Positions 1-4,907 are shown, numbered from the stretch's first letter. The stretch: DNA of 6,091 nt from Deltaproteobacteria bacterium (GCA_021159445.1 JAGGRV010000147.1:1-6091); one strand, 5' to 3'. Numbers and translations are program-made. Notes: generated from the sequence alone by a model not told the origin.

Positions 1-121
1 CAACTACTTCACCTTTTCCCTGTTGTTGCGCTGAGAAAAAATATCGAGGCTTTCCGCTCTTGGTTTTCCCTTCACGGAGATAATACGTCTTTCCAGTCCG
101 ATTTGTGTAATGAACAGCCAT
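1..121 (-). CDS. Cassette-encoded hypothetical protein, N-terminal part
   Basis: The first 40 codons of a minus-strand gene run off the left edge. It begins MAVHYTNRTGKTYYLREG and continues through a KSGKPRYFF stretch. I recall similar short proteins of unknown function, with a basic, aromatic N-terminus of the pattern (Y/H)YTNR.G.TY.L..G.TK.GKPRY.FS, from bacterial genomes and integron arrays, but I cannot assign a function. The ATG lies about 20 bases beyond the preceding attC, as expected for the first gene of a cassette. Only a weak purine-rich stretch (GAGA) precedes the start. No signal peptide or membrane segment is seen in the visible part. The total length and C-terminus cannot be known from this window. 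Confidence 0.6.
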   Translation of the reverse strand, partial: MAVHYTNRTGKTYYLREGKTKSGKPRYFFSAQQQGKGEVV

Positions 122-142
122 TGTCTCGTTCCCCTATGCAGT

Positions 143-270
143 GTCTACCAAGCTGAAGGGCTGGGCAACGATAACCGAAAACCTGTGATAAAGGTAAAAA
201 CTATCGGTCAAATGCAGCCTTTCCAAATCGGCTCGGCTTTGCCCGGTCCCTCTCAAGCGCCTGGTTCGGC
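143..270 (-). repeat. attC site of the 105-residue-protein cassette
   Basis: This imperfect palindrome of about 128 bases starts directly after the stop codon of the 271-588 gene. On the cassette strand the R''-like box is GCCGAAC (270-264), one mismatch from RYYYAAC. The R'-like box at 149-143 is GGTAGAC, one mismatch from GTTRRRY. The arms next to these boxes are complementary with gaps: CCAGGCGCTTGAGAGGG can pair with CCCTTCAGCTTGG. Position, arms and boxes all fit an integron attC. The exact outer bases are uncertain. Confidence 0.65.
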
Positions 271-588
271 TTATTTTTCCATTTCGATCATTTTGGCCTT
301 CATTAAGCTGGCAACTCTATCAACATCAATTTTCGTATCTCTAATGAAGGTCTTTTTAACATCTCGGATACCAAGTGTCATGACTTCCCAATCAAAATTT
401 TCTTCTTCGCAACGGATTGCCAAATCCAGTCCCATTTGATTTAATGTCAAACTGTCCCAGCGAATAAACACAGTACCAGTGTTATCCACTTCTTGTACCC
501 TGCCTTGCCAACCAGAAATGTCAAATCCAAAATCTGGATCAGTCACGCCAGATTTTACAGCTACTGATTCACCGATTTCAAATATCAT
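271..588 (-). CDS. Small SH3-like beta-barrel cassette protein, unknown function
   Basis: A 105-residue protein. Residues 1-50 (IFEIGESVAVKSGV, then GWQGRVQEVD and GTVFIRWDS) have the pattern of an SH3-like or KOW-like small beta barrel: a 'G..V.V..G' strand, a 'GW.G.V..V' turn and a 'V.I.WDS.T' strand. The remainder (a CEEENFDWEVMTLGIRD stretch and a charged C-terminal helix) resembles the C-terminal part of small proteins sometimes annotated as calcium-binding or DUF proteins. The function is unknown. An AGAGG sequence lies about nine bases before the ATG, and this start fits the end of the barrel's first strand. It is the only gene of its cassette, with an attC on each side. No signal peptide or membrane segment is visible, so it is probably cytoplasmic. 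Confidence 0.75.
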   Translation of the reverse strand: MIFEIGESVAVKSGVTDPDFGFDISGWQGRVQEVDNTGTVFIRWDSLTLNQMGLDLAIRCEEENFDWEVMTLGIRDVKKTFIRDTKIDVDRVASLMKAKMIEMEK

Positions 589-621
589 ATTGTTTTCCTC
601 TCACTATCTACTATTTTTCAT

Positions 622-673
622 CGCCGACCAAGCTCACCTGCCGCTATGGATCGCAGCGGAATAGCGCTTTGTT
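622..673 (-). repeat. attC site split by a group II intron, distal part
   Basis: This is the larger part of an attC whose R'' box is cut by the intron at 674-1720. Bases 625-650 are identical to 5977-6002 in the attC at the right edge. The inner stem CGCTAT/ATAGCG is present. Compared with that site, about 12 bases of the L'' arm (the CACCTG that would pair with CAGGTG at 635-640) are missing, so one arm is unpaired. TTGTT at 669-673 is the 5' exon end, the usual IBS1 of attC-targeting IIC introns. The R'-like end near 622-628 (GTCGGCG on the cassette strand) is degenerate. Confidence 0.75.
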
Positions 674-1344
674 GTGTGCCGGGCAAAGCCCGGCTGCTAA
701 TTGGTGATGCCCAGGATTGTGACACAGGTCCCGAGCAAAGTCCAGACCCAGCCTGACGGAGGCGAAGGGTAGCCAAAGACAAGGGTGCTATAGCAATGTA
801 CGCCTGAAGGAGGCTGGAGGCAAAAGCGTGGGTCGACGCACAGGTATGCCCCGTACCAAAAGGTAGAGGGCAGGCAGATGAGGCGGGGGAATCCGGGACG
901 AGTCCGCAACACAGGATAAAGTCCTCTATCCGTCAATGGTGAACCTCGTATATCTGACGATCGTGCGCTGAAAGTAGCCAGGGTTCACCCCGGGAGGCCC
1001 GCTGCATCTCGGTATGATAGCTGTGTGAAATTACCGGAATAGGGAAAACCGGTTACCAAATATCCCCGGCGTTGGTGGAAGATCGTGTCCTGACCACCAG
1101 CGAACCACACTCCGCAAGGAGAGGAAACCACGAACCGAGGGATACGACGGCAGTTGAAATATCGAGCGAGCAAACCGTAAGGTGCGCCTATCGTGTAGCG
1201 GGAGTCAGCAGAGGGCATATTAAGCCGGTGGAAACGAGCCGCACGAATAGAAAAGTGCGGAAGACTCACCCCGGTGAAGGCCTGAACGGTGCCACCTGCC
1301 GAATGGCAGGGGTAAATGAGAGTGGTAAGTAGGATGTACGTCTA

Positions 1345-1598
1345 ATGGGCCTATCGCAGAAGCGGAAACAGCTTAGGCTGTACCCGGAAGTTCTGAGCAC
1401 GGATGTGTGTAAGGATACCAGGTCAGAAGAGCTCATTGCGTCGTATGTATCTGAAAGCCCGACAGGACAGGTCCGGCTCATGGAGTCAATCCTTGAGCGG
1501 AACAACATGAGACGCGCGGTAAGCGTGTAGCATGCCCTGCTCGTTATGTTGATGATTGTGTCGCTGTATCAGAAATAGACGATAAGGGAGCCGAGTGA
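1345..1598 (+). pseudogene. Group II intron reverse transcriptase/maturase remnant
   Basis: An ATG at 1345 opens a 61-codon frame (stop 1528-1530). Its end, QVRLMESILERNNMRRA, is the typical N-terminal start of group II intron reverse transcriptases ('LM..IL...N...A'), where about 180 residues of fingers and palm should follow. Instead the frame closes after a few codons. In another frame, 1533-1595 reads CPARYVDDCVAVS, the catalytic YxDD motif with the RY.DDC context of intron RTs. It is followed by only eight more codons before TGA, so thumb and X domains are also missing. The gene therefore carries at least one internal deletion near 1525-1533 and a loss of the C-terminal half. It cannot make a working maturase. 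Its position between domain III and domain V fits the usual domain IV ORF site. Confidence 0.82.
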
Positions 1599-1644
1599 TG
1601 ATCACTTGGACTTGTGTTTCCCTGGATCTGATCCTGCCTGATCA

Positions 1645-1720
1645 GCCGAACCGCGTAGTACGGACCCGTACGCTGCGTGGTGTGGGAGGGGGGAGCTGTG
1701 AGGCTCCTCCCTATCCCGAC
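1645..1720 (+). other. Group II intron catalytic domains V and VI
   Basis: Domain V is read at about 1650-1681. ACCGCGTA pairs with TGCGTGGT, then a two-base bulge, then GTACG pairs with CGTAC, closing a four-base loop. The CGC after ACC fits the CGC catalytic triad known from IIC introns. Domain VI (about 1683-1718) is a stem of GGAGC with GCTCC, extended by G-rich and C-rich strands. The A at 1713 is left bulged, seven bases before the 3' end, the normal branch-point position. The lower-stem pairing was worked out by eye. Confidence 0.75.
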
Positions 1721-1727
1721 AGGTCTA
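1721..1727 (-). repeat. attC site split by a group II intron, proximal part (R'' box)
   Basis: Bases 1721-1724 (AGGT), joined to GTT at 671-673, give GTTAGGT. On the cassette strand this is ACCTAAC, a perfect RYYYAAC R'' box. It lies 11 bases after the stop codon of the 1739-2107 gene, so the interrupted attC belongs to that cassette. Confidence 0.78.
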
Positions 1728-1738
1728 CCTGGTACATG

Positions 1739-2107
1739 CTATGCGGCGCGAAGCAACTCTGCGTACTTGTCCCTTACGGAATTAATGTCGATTCCGTATT
1801 GCGCTATTTTTTCCAGGTTCCAATTATCGGGATTTGTCCAAATCTCAGACTTGTATTGGCACATCTCAGCCAGTTCTCGGTCCAAATGACGCACGGGCAC
1901 TGCGGCAGCAGCCCAATAGCGAGCCAGCTGTTCTTCACGAGATCTGTCTGAGCCGCCTCCATCCCGAATGTGCACCAAGTACAGCGATGTTTCGTTCAGC
2001 GCAATAGAGATAGCGTTAAGCGCGTTATCTGCAAGCTCTCGCTTCTCTTTGGACAGTTTAGCTATCGCCGGGAGTATGGCTATTAGTCGCTCTATCAACC
2101 ATTCCAT
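1739..2107 (-). CDS. Cassette-encoded helical protein of unknown function
   Basis: A 122-residue protein that I do not recognise. It appears mostly alpha-helical. Residues 1-14 (MEWLIERLIAILPA) form an amphipathic or weakly hydrophobic helix, followed by a charged KLSKEKRELADNAL segment, an ALNAISIALNETSLYL helix, and a C-terminal half with REEQLARYWAAAAVPVRHLDRELAEM and SEIWTNPDNW. The N-terminal helix is too polar and short for a clear membrane anchor. The ATG is preceded by AGGAG at good spacing, which supports this start. It is the sole gene of its cassette, and its attC is the one interrupted by the group II intron. Possible roles include a small regulator or an anti-phage or toxin component, but nothing in the sequence decides this. 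Confidence 0.75.
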   Translation of the reverse strand: MEWLIERLIAILPAIAKLSKEKRELADNALNAISIALNETSLYLVHIRDGGGSDRSREEQLARYWAAAAVPVRHLDRELAEMCQYKSEIWTNPDNWNLEKIAQYGIDINSVRDKYAELLRAA

Positions 2108-2152
2108 TTCAAGCTCCTATAATTGTGATTGAGAACTTCGCACTTTAGTTAA

Positions 2153-2246
2153 GCCGTACGTTGTAGCCGGGAGGGGATTAGCCGCCGGCAACACATTGAA
2201 CAAATTGCATTGTCTATAAGAACTCGGCCTCAACGGCTCGTTAGTT
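2153..2246 (-). repeat. attC site of the ASCH-protein cassette
   Basis: The site is about 94 bases long. GTTAGTT at 2240-2246 is the R'' box read on the plus strand (one mismatch from GTTRRRY), and GCCGTAC at 2153-2159 is the opposite end. CGTTG..GCC at 2159-2168 pairs with GGC..CAACG at 2226-2235, separated by unpaired bases as is typical of L boxes. The TAA stop of the ASCH gene (2243-2241) lies inside the R'' box, so gene and recombination site overlap. Confidence 0.7.
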
Positions 2247-2531
2247 CTCGGGGCATTCATCTTCTTTGTTCCAGTTTCGGTAGTCAATGACCCTGCCGAT
2301 TACGAGTTCATAGTAGCCAGTGTGCGAATTCTTACGAACCTGATCTATCTGGACTGTAACTTCAGGCGCGTTCATGTGCCTACCATTAATTAACCGAAGC
2401 GAGAACGGGCATTTTCGGCCTTCGAGCCGTTTAATCCAATAAGGTTTGATCTCGCGGTGTTCCACCGTCTTGCGTCCTGCGATTATTTCACAGAGCCATT
2501 CTCTCCGAATTGTGGTTGTGAGCCTTTCCAT
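2241..2531 (-). CDS. ASCH-domain protein
   Basis: A small protein of 96 residues from the ATG at 2531. The core IRREWLCEIIAGRKTVEHREIKPYWIKRLEG is the signature region of ASCH-type proteins, which share a PUA-like barrel and are thought to bind RNA or modified nucleosides. The 'EW...I..G.KT.E.RE..PYW..RL' pattern matches short ASCH proteins that I recall as common in integron cassettes. Later strands include APEVTVQIDQV and YYELVIGRVIDY. A GTG at 2549 would add six residues (PRLDL after the start). I prefer the ATG because the family usually begins a few residues before the first strand, but neither start has a clear Shine-Dalgarno sequence. It may be translated weakly or by readthrough from upstream. 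The stop overlaps the attC. The biochemical substrate cannot be told from sequence. Confidence 0.75.
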   Translation of the reverse strand: MERLTTTIRREWLCEIIAGRKTVEHREIKPYWIKRLEGRKCPFSLRLINGRHMNAPEVTVQIDQVRKNSHTGYYELVIGRVIDYRNWNKEDECPEN

Positions 2532-2550
2532 GAGATCTAATCGCGGCACT

Positions 2551-2630
2551 GGACGAAGTCAGCACCGTGCACCAGACTGGGCTTGGAAATCCGCATTTCT
2601 TACGGCGTCGGGTGCAGCGTTTGGTTCGCC
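2551..2630 (-). repeat. attC site of the HEPN/MNT cassette
   Basis: The site is about 80 bases long, between the MNT stop codon and the ASCH gene. On the cassette strand it begins GGCGAAC (2630-2624), close to the R'' boxes elsewhere in this array, followed by CAAACGCTGCACCCGAC. That stretch resembles AAAACACTGCACCTGAC in the attC at the right edge. TGCACC at 2568-2573 pairs with GGTGCA at 2611-2616. The R' end near 2551-2557 is degenerate. Confidence 0.65.
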
Positions 2631-2641
2631 ATAGTCATATG

Positions 2642-2953
2642 CTAAACTAAAACGCCATTTTTGGCGTAATCTGAAATTAGAGATTTTTCAGATTTCCATT
2701 CATCGGGAGTAAATGCCGATGCTTCGATAGGCGCAAAAACTTGATAAATCGCATCGGTCAAGATGTTTATACGTTCCCAGTAACTCTTGTCTGAAAAACT
2801 TGAGGAGATGACAACAAGGTCAATATCACTATCCTCGCGGGCAGTACCCTCAGCATGGGAACCAAACAGAATCAGTTGGTCAACTCGAATATTGATGGAT
2901 TCCAATGCGTTTTTGAATCTCTTGACGGTAGCTAAAACTGTGTCTTGACCCAT
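2642..2953 (-). CDS. mntA: MNT-type nucleotidyltransferase antitoxin
   Basis: A 103-residue minimal nucleotidyltransferase. The family motif GSX10DXD is complete: LFGSHAEGTAREDSDIDLVV, with G31-S32 and D43/D45 as metal-binding acids. A third acidic residue may be E78 in PIEASAF. In the HEPN/MNT type VII systems studied so far, the MNT partner transfers AMP to a tyrosine of the HEPN toxin and so silences it. That reaction is known for the family and is inferred here. The start overlaps the end of the HEPN gene by 22 bases, and AAGGA lies about nine bases upstream, so the two are translationally linked with HEPN first, the usual order. This frame is intact although its partner is broken. The pair forms one cassette ending in the attC at 2551-2630. 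Confidence 0.88.
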   Translation of the reverse strand: MGQDTVLATVKRFKNALESINIRVDQLILFGSHAEGTAREDSDIDLVVISSSFSDKSYWERINILTDAIYQVFAPIEASAFTPDEWKSEKSLISDYAKNGVLV

Positions 2954-3313
2954 TTCAATACATCCTTACTTTTTTCGATCATTTCTTTCGTGATCTCTTC
3001 AGTGTAGGCCGATTGTATCTTCGCCAAATCATCGGGGTAGCAGGTAGCGACGCTGGCCGTGTTCAGCTTTGTGATAAATTTTTTCAGTTCTTGATCAGGT
3101 TTCTTACCAATTTTATTCAGAAAATAAATTAGATTATGGGTTTTGGGCGGCACCTCATGAAATTTTTTTTGAGTACAACCCTTTTAACGATTTTTCGATG
3201 GATAAATGACACATGAAAATAGCATAGAAATAACGACCGCTGCTAAACATCGCATCAGCAGTATCCATATCATAATCTGCTTGTTTTAGCCATTCTTCGT
3301 GCTTTTCGCTCAT
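2932..3313 (-). pseudogene. hepT: HEPN-domain toxin, interrupted by one extra A in an A8 tract
   Basis: The gene starts at the ATG at 3313, with GAGG upstream. It reads MSEKHEEWLKQADYDMDTADAMF, then SGRYFYAIFMCHLSIEKSLKGLYSKK, and stops at TGA 3157-3155 after 52 codons. Removing one A from the run of eight at 3163-3170 restores ..YSKKFHEVPPKTHNLIYFLNKIG.. and a 126-residue HEPN protein, the normal size, ending KDVLKWVKTQF. HEPN toxins are RNases that act with an MNT antitoxin. Near the C-terminus TCYPDD stands where I remember relatives having TRYPD. One base change (CGC to TGC) would explain it. The break may be a true mutation, a sequencing error in the homopolymer, or a slippage site. Without slippage the product is a 52-residue N-terminal fragment, unlikely to be active. 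The gene overlaps the MNT antitoxin gene by 22 bases. Confidence 0.82.
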
Positions 3314-3348
3314 CAACTATCCTCTTTATCGACAGATTTTTTCATTTT

Positions 3349-3912
3349 CTACCTGCTCGGGAAAATTGGGGGACATATTGACGATAGGTTTTTTTGGCCT
3401 TTACCTTCTTTCTCCCCAAACCACGACAAAACATAATCCCGGTCCTGCCACTCATGCTTGATTCTGCCCATCAGTACACAATGACCACACCAGCGATACC
3501 TGTCGAGTTTAGATATGTCCTTTACCAGCCTTGCCCTCAAAGGATTCAGGTGAATGTAACGTACAAGTTCTATAAAATACGAATCCTCATCACAGACTAT
3601 TGACTTGTAACGGTTCTAGAAAAGATGACCATGACGCTTATGGCGGCGGTTATATGTAATGGCATAACCAGTTAGAAGCCGCCGCATGAACTTTGACAGG
3701 CCAGCAAGACCACTGCGTAAAAGGATATGCGCATGGTTGGTCATCAATGCCCAGGCATATATAACCATCTCGGTCTCATGAGCAACCTGTCCCATACGCA
3801 GAACAAAATTATCTCGATCTACTTTGTCATCAACGATTCTGCGCTTTTCTATGCCTCTGACAATAACATGATGTAAGGTCCCGGGGGCATCAAGCCTAGA
3901 CTGTCTTGGCAT
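3349..3912 (-). pseudogene. REP-associated tyrosine (IS200-like, Y1) transposase, amber-interrupted
   Basis: The start MPRQSRLDAPGTLHHVI is preceded by GGAGG, which favours the ATG at 3912 over an upstream TTG at 3927. The HUH motif is NHAHILL (H60, H62). The catalytic-tyrosine region is GYAITYNRRHKRHGHLF (Y83 or Y87). A TAG at 3618-3616 replaces the Q of the usual GHLFQ.RYKS motif. The same frame then continues NRYKSIVCDEDSYFIELVRYIHLNPLRARLV, the conserved C-terminal block. After WFGEKEGK the frame gives GQKNLSS, while a one-base shift near 3398 gives AKKTYRQYV, closer to the expected family ending, so a second lesion is likely. The usual longer C-terminal tail is absent. Such enzymes move or copy REP/BIME palindromes as single strands. 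The 98-residue amber product keeps HUH and Tyr but loses the C-terminal domain, so activity is doubtful. Confidence 0.85.
3364..3382 (+). repeat. Inverted repeat, left end of the transposase element
   Basis: AATTGGGGGAC followed by TTGAC three bases later. It is an imperfect inverted copy of 3969-3989 and overlaps the extreme 3' end of the transposase frame. Confidence 0.6.
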
Positions 3913-3968
3913 ACCACCTCCTGCCAATCAGCTATTTGCTCATACCATTATTATACTTATTCAATCTA

Positions 3969-3989
3969 GTCAAGGACGTCCCCCCAATT
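3969..3989 (-). repeat. Inverted repeat, right end of the transposase element
   Basis: GTCAAGGACGTCCCCCCAATT on the plus strand. It mirrors the repeat at 3364-3382 and lies about 57 bases upstream of the transposase start. Confidence 0.6.
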
Positions 3990-4005
3990 CCTCCAGACCA
4001 AAATT

Positions 4006-4046
4006 CGCCGACGAGTTGCGAGTCAGGTTAATCGCCTTGGTTCGGC
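4006..4046 (-). repeat. Short palindrome: degenerate attC or bidirectional terminator
   Basis: CGCCGA at 4006-4011 pairs with TCGGCG at 4042-4047, and an inner TCGC-like arm can pair with GGCGA. GTTCGGC at 4040-4046 matches the R''-like box of the attC at 143-270 and the R' box at 4980-4986 (one mismatch from GTTRRRY). This location, after the TumA gene, is where an attC is expected. At 41 bases it is shorter than normal attC sites. It is also followed by TTTTT on the plus strand and flanked by AAAATT on the other side, so it could instead end transcription. Confidence 0.4.
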
Positions 4047-4067
4047 GATTTTTGCAGTCTTCTTGCC

Positions 4068-4085
4068 TTACCTTAAAAAAGGTAA
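4068..4085. repeat. Perfect 7-bp inverted repeat
   Basis: TTACCTT and AAGGTAA are separated by AAAA, about 50 bases past the TumA stop codon. It could be a weak hairpin stabilising the 3' end of the tumEA mRNA. No GC-rich stem or long U-run marks it as a strong terminator. Confidence 0.3.
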
Positions 4086-4133
4086 TCCTACAATTACACA
4101 AGATATTTTATTGCTCGATATTGTCTTTCTGTT

Positions 4134-4508
4134 TTATATAACTGCTTTAAATTCAATTTCTTCATTCCCGAATGTTGATTCAATCACCTTGTGCATTCCA
4201 TGCCCAGGGTTAGGTTCTCTCAAAATTTTTACCAACTGATATTTTGACAATATTTTCAAATCGTTGTTCAAACTTACAGGGGTACGATTCATCGCTGACA
4301 TCAGTTCTGAGTAAATGACTTTTCTTTTTTCCCTTAAATAGCGAACTAATTTCGTCCGTTCTGGCTTCAAAATGGCCATTAAGTCTGATGGAGCGACCCA
4401 AATAACATTTTTGGGAGTTACTTTTCTCCCCTCATCAATTTCTTTTGCGGTTTCTCCTGCAGACGCAAAGAAGTCTTTAAGTGACCCTGCCTTAAGTTCA
4501 ACTGTCAT
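4134..4508 (-). CDS. tumA: TumA-type antitoxin with winged helix-turn-helix
   Basis: A 124-residue protein. Residues 1-42 are a flexible N-terminal part (KAGSLKDFFASAGETAKEIDEG, then VTPKNVIWVAPSDLMAIL) that may contact the toxin. Residues 43-105 form a MarR-like winged helix: KPERTKLVRYLREKRKVIYSELMSAMNRTPVSLNNDLKILSKYQLVKI, with the recognition helix in the PVSLNNDLKIL stretch. This architecture matches the HVO_A0114-like DNA-binding proteins paired with TumE-type toxins. Its ATG overlaps the stop of the upstream gene by four bases (ATGA), so the two are translationally coupled. As in most toxin-antitoxin pairs it probably represses its own promoter. The short inverted repeat at 4885-4907 is a possible operator, which is inference. 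The gene is AT-rich compared with the 289-residue gene upstream. Confidence 0.8.
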   Translation of the reverse strand: MTVELKAGSLKDFFASAGETAKEIDEGRKVTPKNVIWVAPSDLMAILKPERTKLVRYLREKRKVIYSELMSAMNRTPVSLNNDLKILSKYQLVKILREPNPGHGMHKVIESTFGNEEIEFKAVI

Positions 4509-4822
4509 TTTATAAACTCCTTGATTTCATTTTCAAAACGATCAACAAGTTCTTGATAGATCGTAAAATTATCAACTACCGATATTTCACCAAAATAATG
4601 CTTGTGATGAAAATTATGAGTATTGTCATATCCTATGACTCTCCCATTATCACCAGAAAATATCAAATGATTGATGTATGCAAGGCTGTATTTAACAACT
4701 TCTCCATTTTCATTTTCCCATACGTCAATTTTGATAATTCCCCCTCCTCGTTTTGAGTTTAGTGGGAATTGCTCTGAAACAACTTTTTTAAATTTTATTT
4801 TAGCCTTTTTTTTATCGCCCAT
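4505..4822 (-). CDS. tumE: TumE-family (DUF6516) toxin
   Basis: A 105-residue protein. A lysine-rich start (MGDKKKAKIKFKKVV) is followed by strands GGGIIKIDVWENENG and VVKYSLAYINHLIF, then the characteristic RVIGYDN (61-67) and histidine-rich HNFHHKHYF (69-77), and a C-terminal helix TIYQELVDRFENEIKEFI. The 'VGYDN..(H/G)..HHHY' pattern with a helical 'F...V...I' tail is the signature I associate with DUF6516 toxins. I cannot give a verified target for the family. The gene precedes the antitoxin with a four-base overlap. No Shine-Dalgarno sequence precedes the ATG, and a predicted promoter places transcription start almost on the start codon, so the mRNA may be leaderless. The frame looks intact. 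Confidence 0.78.
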   Translation of the reverse strand: MGDKKKAKIKFKKVVSEQFPLNSKRGGGIIKIDVWENENGEVVKYSLAYINHLIFSGDNGRVIGYDNTHNFHHKHYFGEISVVDNFTIYQELVDRFENEIKEFIK

Positions 4823-4827
4823 AAATA

Positions 4828-4856
4828 AATATATCAGATTTTACTTTTCCCGTAAA
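4828..4856 (-). promoter_or_regulatory. Predicted sigma-70 promoter of the TumE/TumA pair
   Basis: TTTACG (4856-4851, four of six matches to TTGACA), a 17-base spacer, and TATATT (4833-4828, five of six matches to TATAAT). Only TATTT separates the -10 box from the ATG, so transcription would begin at or within the start codon. A promoter inside the cassette is usual for toxin-antitoxin cassettes. Confidence 0.5.
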
Positions 4857-4884
4857 GCTGGTCCTTGCCTTCGCATCCAGCTGC

Positions 4885-4907
4885 GATACCAATAGATAAG
4901 CGGTATC
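4885..4907. promoter_or_regulatory. Inverted repeat upstream of tumE, possible operator
   Basis: GATACC (4885-4890) and GGTATC (4902-4907) form a perfect 6-bp inverted repeat with an 11-base centre, about 30 bases upstream of the predicted -35 box. It could bind the TumA winged helix or fold in RNA. Apart from this repeat and the promoter, the stretch 4823-4979 holds no gene that I can see. Confidence 0.3.

Larger units (their letters stand above)
674..1720 (+). mobile_element. Group IIC-attC intron, full length, with degenerate reverse transcriptase
   Basis: The intron begins GTGTGCCGGGC immediately after TTGTT and ends CCCGAC. Several stretches match class C bacterial introns as I know them: CAAGGGTG and CTGAAGGAGGCTGGAGGCAAA near 761-835, an EBS1 candidate AACA at 908-911 that can pair with TGTT of the 5' exon, and ACCCCGGGAGG near 988-998. 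Domains V and VI are present at the 3' end. The exons join as GTT plus AGGT, a perfect GTTRRRY box, so both boundaries are well fixed. The intron opposes the cassette genes, as expected when IIC introns insert into the bottom strand of attC. The 1047-base length is far below the roughly 1.9 kb of ORF-containing IIC introns because most of the reverse transcriptase is deleted. Splicing from a plus-strand transcript remains possible, but no promoter for one is obvious. Confidence 0.88.
3364..3989 (-). mobile_element. RAYT/IS200-like transposable element, decayed
   Basis: A unit of about 626 bases bounded by imperfect inverted repeats with the shared core AATTGGGGG(G)AC, three or four bases, then TTGAC. 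It contains only the transposase pseudogene. It sits between the weak attC at 4006-4046 and the HEPN gene, so it separates the HEPN/MNT pair from whatever lay 5' in that cassette. I see no target duplication, which fits HUH enzymes because they do not make one. Whether it arrived by transposition into an existing cassette or as its own cassette cannot be decided. Confidence 0.6.

Noticed and set aside
697..1269. Open frames on the minus strand inside the intron (697-936 and 985-1269)
   Set aside because: They lie in the structured domain I region of the group II intron, and their translations are proline- and cysteine-rich with no family pattern. They are by-products of RNA structure.
719..1720. 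Alternative intron start at GTGACAC (719)
   Set aside because: It fits the GTGNN intron start loosely, but 674 follows TTGTT, shares GTGTGCCGGGC with the second intron and restores a perfect attC box with the 3' exon.
1595..1951. Plus-strand frames of 118 and 70 codons
   Set aside because: They cross the intron domain V/VI, the intron 3' boundary and the antisense of the 122-residue gene, and show no recognisable protein features.
2932..3153. Separate 73-residue gene starting at GTG 3153
   Set aside because: It begins in the middle of the HEPN fold with no ribosome binding site, and it joins the upstream frame perfectly once one A is removed from the A8 tract.
3314..3346. Ten-codon upstream frame (ATGAAAAAATCTGTC...) ending on the HEPN start
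   Set aside because: It overlaps the HEPN start as TGATG and could in principle couple translation, but ten codons with no supporting feature are not enough to call a leader peptide.
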